A DNA stretch of 15,318 bases, taken from contig JBGTMR010000165.1 in NCBI GenBank assembly GCA_041743485.1, positions 1-15,318 on the forward strand, read 5' to 3'. The notes beneath the pieces are model-generated. The model saw only the letters and a list, made by a program, of their open reading frames with translations. It made no database searches and had not been told where the DNA came from. This document shows, piece after piece, positions 13,126 through 15,318 of this stretch; the stretch's first letter is position 1; every line of letters begins with the position of its first letter. A program made the position numbers and the translations under genes. This DNA comes from JANDLT01 sp041743485. GTDB taxonomy: Bacteria; Acidobacteriota; Blastocatellia; Pyrinomonadales; Pyrinomonadaceae.

Positions 13126-13803
13126 ATGAGCGGAGAACACACTAAGCGAATGATGATTGAAGATTTCGGCGAACCGCTATCCAGCGTCTGGCAATCCCTG
13201 CGTCCGACGACGCGCCGCCTCGTCGAATGCGCCCTCACCACCATCAATACCACGCGCAAAAACTCGCACGGCAAAGTCCGCCCGCCCGCATCCGTTCCTT
13301 ACGATGCACGCGCCGAAGCGGAACTGCGTCGCTTGCTCGCCGCGCTCGACGCTCGTTTGCGCGCCCGTGATGAAGCGAGTCTTGATTCCACGCAGCAAAA
13401 TCATTTAAGGCGTTTGATTGAAACCTGCGCCGCCGTGTTATTGGGGCAGGCACAAGCCGCAGAGAGTTTCGCGCAACTGCTCGAACGCGCTTTCGCGGCG
13501 CGGGATTACGCGCGCGTGGACGGGATTGCCGATGCTCTAACCGCCTTGCCGCCGGTCAGTGAAGTGTGCGAACTCGCACGACACACCGATAAAGTAATTC
13601 GCGCCGTCGCACACGAAGCACTCGCTTTGACCGCCACTTCAAAACTCGCGGAACTCTTGGGCGATCCGGTTGACGCTCCACTTGTGCGTCAGGCTCTGCT
13701 CACTCAAGCCTTCGAGTACGGCAATAACGAAGCCCGTTGGATTATCGAAGCGGTAGATGAGATGGAAGCTTTTGAGGAAATGGAAAACATGATGATGGAT
13801 TGA
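13126..13803 (+). CDS. Helical protein of unknown function
   Basis: A 225-residue, Ala/Leu/Arg-rich, almost wholly helical protein that I do not recognise. Successive helices such as AEAELRRLLAALDARLRARD (63-82), LRRLIETCAAVLLGQAQAAE and SFAQLLERAFAARDYARVDG, followed by a second set (VCELARHTDKVIRAVAHEAL onward), suggest a HEAT- or TPR-like scaffold. The tail (EMEAFEEMENMMMD) is acidic and Met-rich. ATG at 13126 is used; ATG codons at 13150 and 13153 are alternatives, and neither has a strong ribosome site. The leader holds an imperfect hairpin, ACGCTCTC (13066-13073) with GAGAGCGT (13109-13116), whose role is unknown. A strong terminator follows. Confidence 0.75.
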   Translation: MSGEHTKRMMIEDFGEPLSSVWQSLRPTTRRLVECALTTINTTRKNSHGKVRPPASVPYDARAEAELRRLLAALDARLRARDEASLDSTQQNHLRRLIETCAAVLLGQAQAAESFAQLLERAFAARDYARVDGIADALTALPPVSEVCELARHTDKVIRAVAHEALALTATSKLAELLGDPVDAPLVRQALLTQAFEYGNNEARWIIEAVDEMEAFEEMENMMMD

Positions 13804-13835
13804 CTCATCGCTCAAAAAAGTCTTCTCAACTTGAA

Positions 13836-13886
13836 AGCATAAAGCGAGAGCCTACGACATCACATCGTAGGCTCTCGCTTTATGCT
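13836..13886. terminator. Terminator hairpin between converging genes
   Basis: A perfect 22-bp stem joins 13836-13857 and 13865-13886 (AGCATAAAGCGAGAGCCTAC on the left) with a 7-base loop. A short TTTT follows on the plus strand, and an A6 run at 13815-13820 gives a T run on the minus strand, so it may stop transcription from both the 225-residue gene and ispH. Confidence 0.85.
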
Positions 13887-13911
13887 TGGAGTTTTCCGTT
13901 GCCTGTTCCCG

Positions 13912-13951
13912 CTCGTATTTGAAATCTGAAATTTCAGATTTCAAATACGAG
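13912..13951. repeat. Perfect 40-bp palindrome
   Basis: CTCGTATTTGAAATCTGAAA (13912-13931) is followed directly by its exact reverse complement (13932-13951), with no loop. It lies 10 bases past the ispH stop. Its core words recur at 9906-9921 and 14874-14906. Confidence 0.9.
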
Positions 13952-13961
13952 TAAAAGACTT

Positions 13962-14846
13962 CTACAATGAAGTTCGGCTGACGAGCGCGGTTTCGTTTTC
14001 CATACGCGCGCCGATGGAGCGTAGCCGTTCGACGACTTGTTCAATCAACCATTTCGGGGTTGACGCGCCCGCCGTCACGCCGACGCGCTGCACGTCGCGC
14101 AAATCTTCGGGGTTAATCTCTAAATCGGTTTCAATCAACTGTGAACGCTCACACTGCTCTTTGCACACGCCGAGAAGCTTGACCGAATTCGACGAATGTT
14201 TGCCGCCGATGACATAGAACGCATCAACGAATCCGGCGAGGGCGCGCGCGGCGTCTTGGCGGTCGCGCGTCGCGGAGCAAATCGTGTTGACGACTTCCGG
14301 TGCTTCCGATGTTTTCGCGCGCACGGCTTCCGCCGCGTCGAGAAAAGTTTTCAACTTCAAAGTCGTTTGCGATACGACGAGCGGCTTACGCAAGGCGGGC
14401 AACGCCGCGACTTCCGAAGCGTCGCGCACGACGTAAGTATTTTCGGGAGCATAGCCGACGACGCCGATCATCTCCGGGTGATTCGGGTCGCCGACGAGAA
14501 CCACATCGCGCTCGTTCGCGGCGGCGCGCGACGCGAGTTTTTGAACCTTCGTCACAAACGGACACGTCGCGTCAATCACGCGGGCGGCGCGGGCTTCGAG
14601 TTCACGTTGAATTTGCGGCGTCACACCGTGTGCGCGAATCACCGCCGTGATTCCGCCGTCGGCTTCGATTGGCGTCGTCATCGCGGTTATACCTTCGGCT
14701 TCGAGGCGGTTGATTTCCTGTGTGTTGTGGATAAGAGGTCCGAGCGTGCGAACATTCGCGCCTTCGGCAAGCGCGTCTTCGACCATTTCGACCGCGCGCT
14801 CGACACCAAAACAGAATCCGTATTCATCAGCGACTAAAACTTCCAT
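13962..14846 (-). CDS. ispH: 4-hydroxy-3-methylbut-2-enyl diphosphate reductase
   Basis: A 294-residue IspH, the last enzyme of the MEP pathway, which reduces HMBPP to isopentenyl and dimethylallyl diphosphate using a 4Fe-4S cluster. The three cluster cysteines are Cys12 (GFCFGV), Cys95 (DATCPFV) and Cys190 (NTICSAT). Substrate-binding residues are His40 (GPLIHNTQE), His73 (RAHGV), and His123 with catalytic Glu125 (PNHPEM); the SQTT (159-162) and HSSNS (217-221) motifs are also intact. Length is close to the usual 310-320 residues. The gene stands alone between a double hairpin on its 3' side and a repeat-rich leader. The leader contains the stem AAATTTGAGA/TCTCAAATTT. Identification is very secure. 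Confidence 0.98.
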   Translation of the reverse strand: MEVLVADEYGFCFGVERAVEMVEDALAEGANVRTLGPLIHNTQEINRLEAEGITAMTTPIEADGGITAVIRAHGVTPQIQRELEARAARVIDATCPFVTKVQKLASRAAANERDVVLVGDPNHPEMIGVVGYAPENTYVVRDASEVAALPALRKPLVVSQTTLKLKTFLDAAEAVRAKTSEAPEVVNTICSATRDRQDAARALAGFVDAFYVIGGKHSSNSVKLLGVCKEQCERSQLIETDLEINPEDLRDVQRVGVTAGASTPKWLIEQVVERLRSIGARMENETALVSRTSL

Positions 14847-14873
14847 AAATGTTTGATGCTTCTATTTCAAATT

Positions 14874-14900
14874 AAATTTGAGATTTCCCGTCTCAAATTT
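14874..14900. repeat. AAATTTGAGA hairpin in the ispH leader
   Basis: AAATTTGAGA (14874-14883) pairs exactly with TCTCAAATTT (14891-14900) across a 7-base loop. It lies 28 bases upstream of the ispH ATG and shares wording with the palindromes at 9906 and 13912. It could be a leader hairpin or the end of the helicase transcript. Confidence 0.7.
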
Positions 14901-14978
14901 CAGATTGCCAATAACCGGGACAATCATAACAACGCCTTTCCACAACCCGCAACGAAGACAAGTGATGATTGATGAGTT

Positions 14979-15023
14979 ATGAGCGATGAATGCAAGACAG
15001 TCGGCTTTTCATTCATCACTCAT
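14979..15023. repeat. Palindromic repeat with ATGAGYGATGAATG arms
   Basis: ATGAGCGATGAATG (14979-14992) and CATTCATCACTCAT (15010-15023) form a 14-bp stem with one mismatch around a 17-base loop. Similar words (GTGATGATTGATGAG before; ATTCATCACT after) extend the pattern from about 14961 to 15040, reaching the helicase stop codon. Confidence 0.75.
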
Positions 15024-15039
15024 TATTCAAAATTCATCA

Positions 15040-15318
15040 CTACCCTTGTTCTCTCACGGGTTCGCGCAGGATGGCGCGTGCGGCTTGGCGTGCGCGTTCC
15101 GCCGCCGATGGATGCGTTTCACTTAGACGCGCGATTTGCGTGAGCGATTCGCCGGTGCGCGACAACATGCGAAATAAATCGCCTTCTTCCGCTCCGGTTT
15201 CGCGGACGAGTGTGTCCCATGACGCACCGCGCGCCCAACGTGCGGCGGCGGCGGCGGCGGAATAGTTCATCTCCGGGGCGGGTTCAATCGAGTTGTTCCA
15301 TTCGATTTCCGCGATGCG
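15040..15318 (-). CDS. DEAD/DEAH-box helicase, C-terminal end only
   Basis: The reading frame enters from beyond the window and ends at TAG (15040-15042), giving 92 visible residues. The stretch AARWARGASWDTLVRETGAE followed by EGDLFRMLSRTGESLTQIAR, and the ending ARQAARAILREPVREQG, match the DSHCT domain at the end of Ski2/Mtr4-like superfamily II helicases. There the EGDLxRxxxRxxExLxQI pattern is typical. The ATP-binding and helicase motifs would lie outside the window. These proteins unwind RNA or DNA; which one is acted on here cannot be told. An ATG inside the frame at 15270 is not the start, since the frame stays open to the window edge with domain-like sequence. Confidence 0.8.
   Translation of the reverse strand, partial: RIAEIEWNNSIEPAPEMNYSAAAAAARWARGASWDTLVRETGAEEGDLFRMLSRTGESLTQIARLSETHPSAAERARQAARAILREPVREQG

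Noticed and set aside
14196..14837. 213-codon open frame on the plus strand
   Set aside because: Antisense to ispH, whose cluster cysteines and catalytic residues are intact; the opposite frame has no motif.

Overview
The window is a GC-rich, densely coding bacterial chromosome segment. The gene complement (an alpha/beta-fused 2-oxo acid dehydrogenase E1, exported TldD-type proteins, Uma2 nucleases, DUF2752, a zinc-ribbon membrane protein, IspH, a DSHCT-type helicase tail) and intergenic spaces packed with palindromic repeats fit a soil or thermal Acidobacteriota of the class Blastocatellia. That placement is inference from memory of such genomes; no rRNA or phylogenetic marker is present.

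Layout. 171-1379: an acyl-CoA dehydrogenase. 1386-1472: a palindromic GTCAGTG repeat. 1479-3301: a tight plus-strand run of a TPR protein, two tandem Uma2-type PD-(D/E)XK proteins, a HicB-like antitoxin and a HicA-like toxin gene. The toxin gene is cut off after about 27 family-like codons, where a 253-bp inverted-repeat element begins (3249-3501). 3546-5663: a fused E1 alpha/beta dehydrogenase with a clear terminator. 5790-6038: a second type of inverted-repeat element. 6117-7826 and 7969-9882: two exported TldD/PmbA-family proteins, the first with an intact HExxxH zinc site and the second with it lost, separated by a CGCAGAG repeat. 9962-10804 (minus): a DUF2752 membrane protein and a zinc-ribbon membrane protein. 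10836-11122: another inverted-repeat element related to the one in hicA. 11138-12094 (minus): a divergent VanY/M15-like protein. 12263-13803 (plus): three small proteins of unknown function. 13962-14846 (minus): ispH. 15040-15318 (minus): the C-terminal end of a DEAD/DEAH-box helicase running off the window.

How the parts relate. The acyl-CoA dehydrogenase and the E1 fusion could both serve fatty-acid or branched-chain amino-acid oxidation, but they are not one operon. The two TldD-type proteins look like an active plus inactive pair resembling cytoplasmic TldD/TldE, but carrying signal peptides. The TPR-Uma2-Uma2-HicB-HicA block looks like an accessory operon whose toxin has been disabled.

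The most unusual aspect is the intergenic DNA. Six kinds of palindromic repeat occur in 15 kb. Two related elements carry hairpins of one fixed layout, AGCC / 3-bp stem / TTCA loop / 3-bp stem / GGCT, in which the 3-bp stem differs between copies yet always pairs. That pattern suggests selection for a folded structure rather than for sequence.
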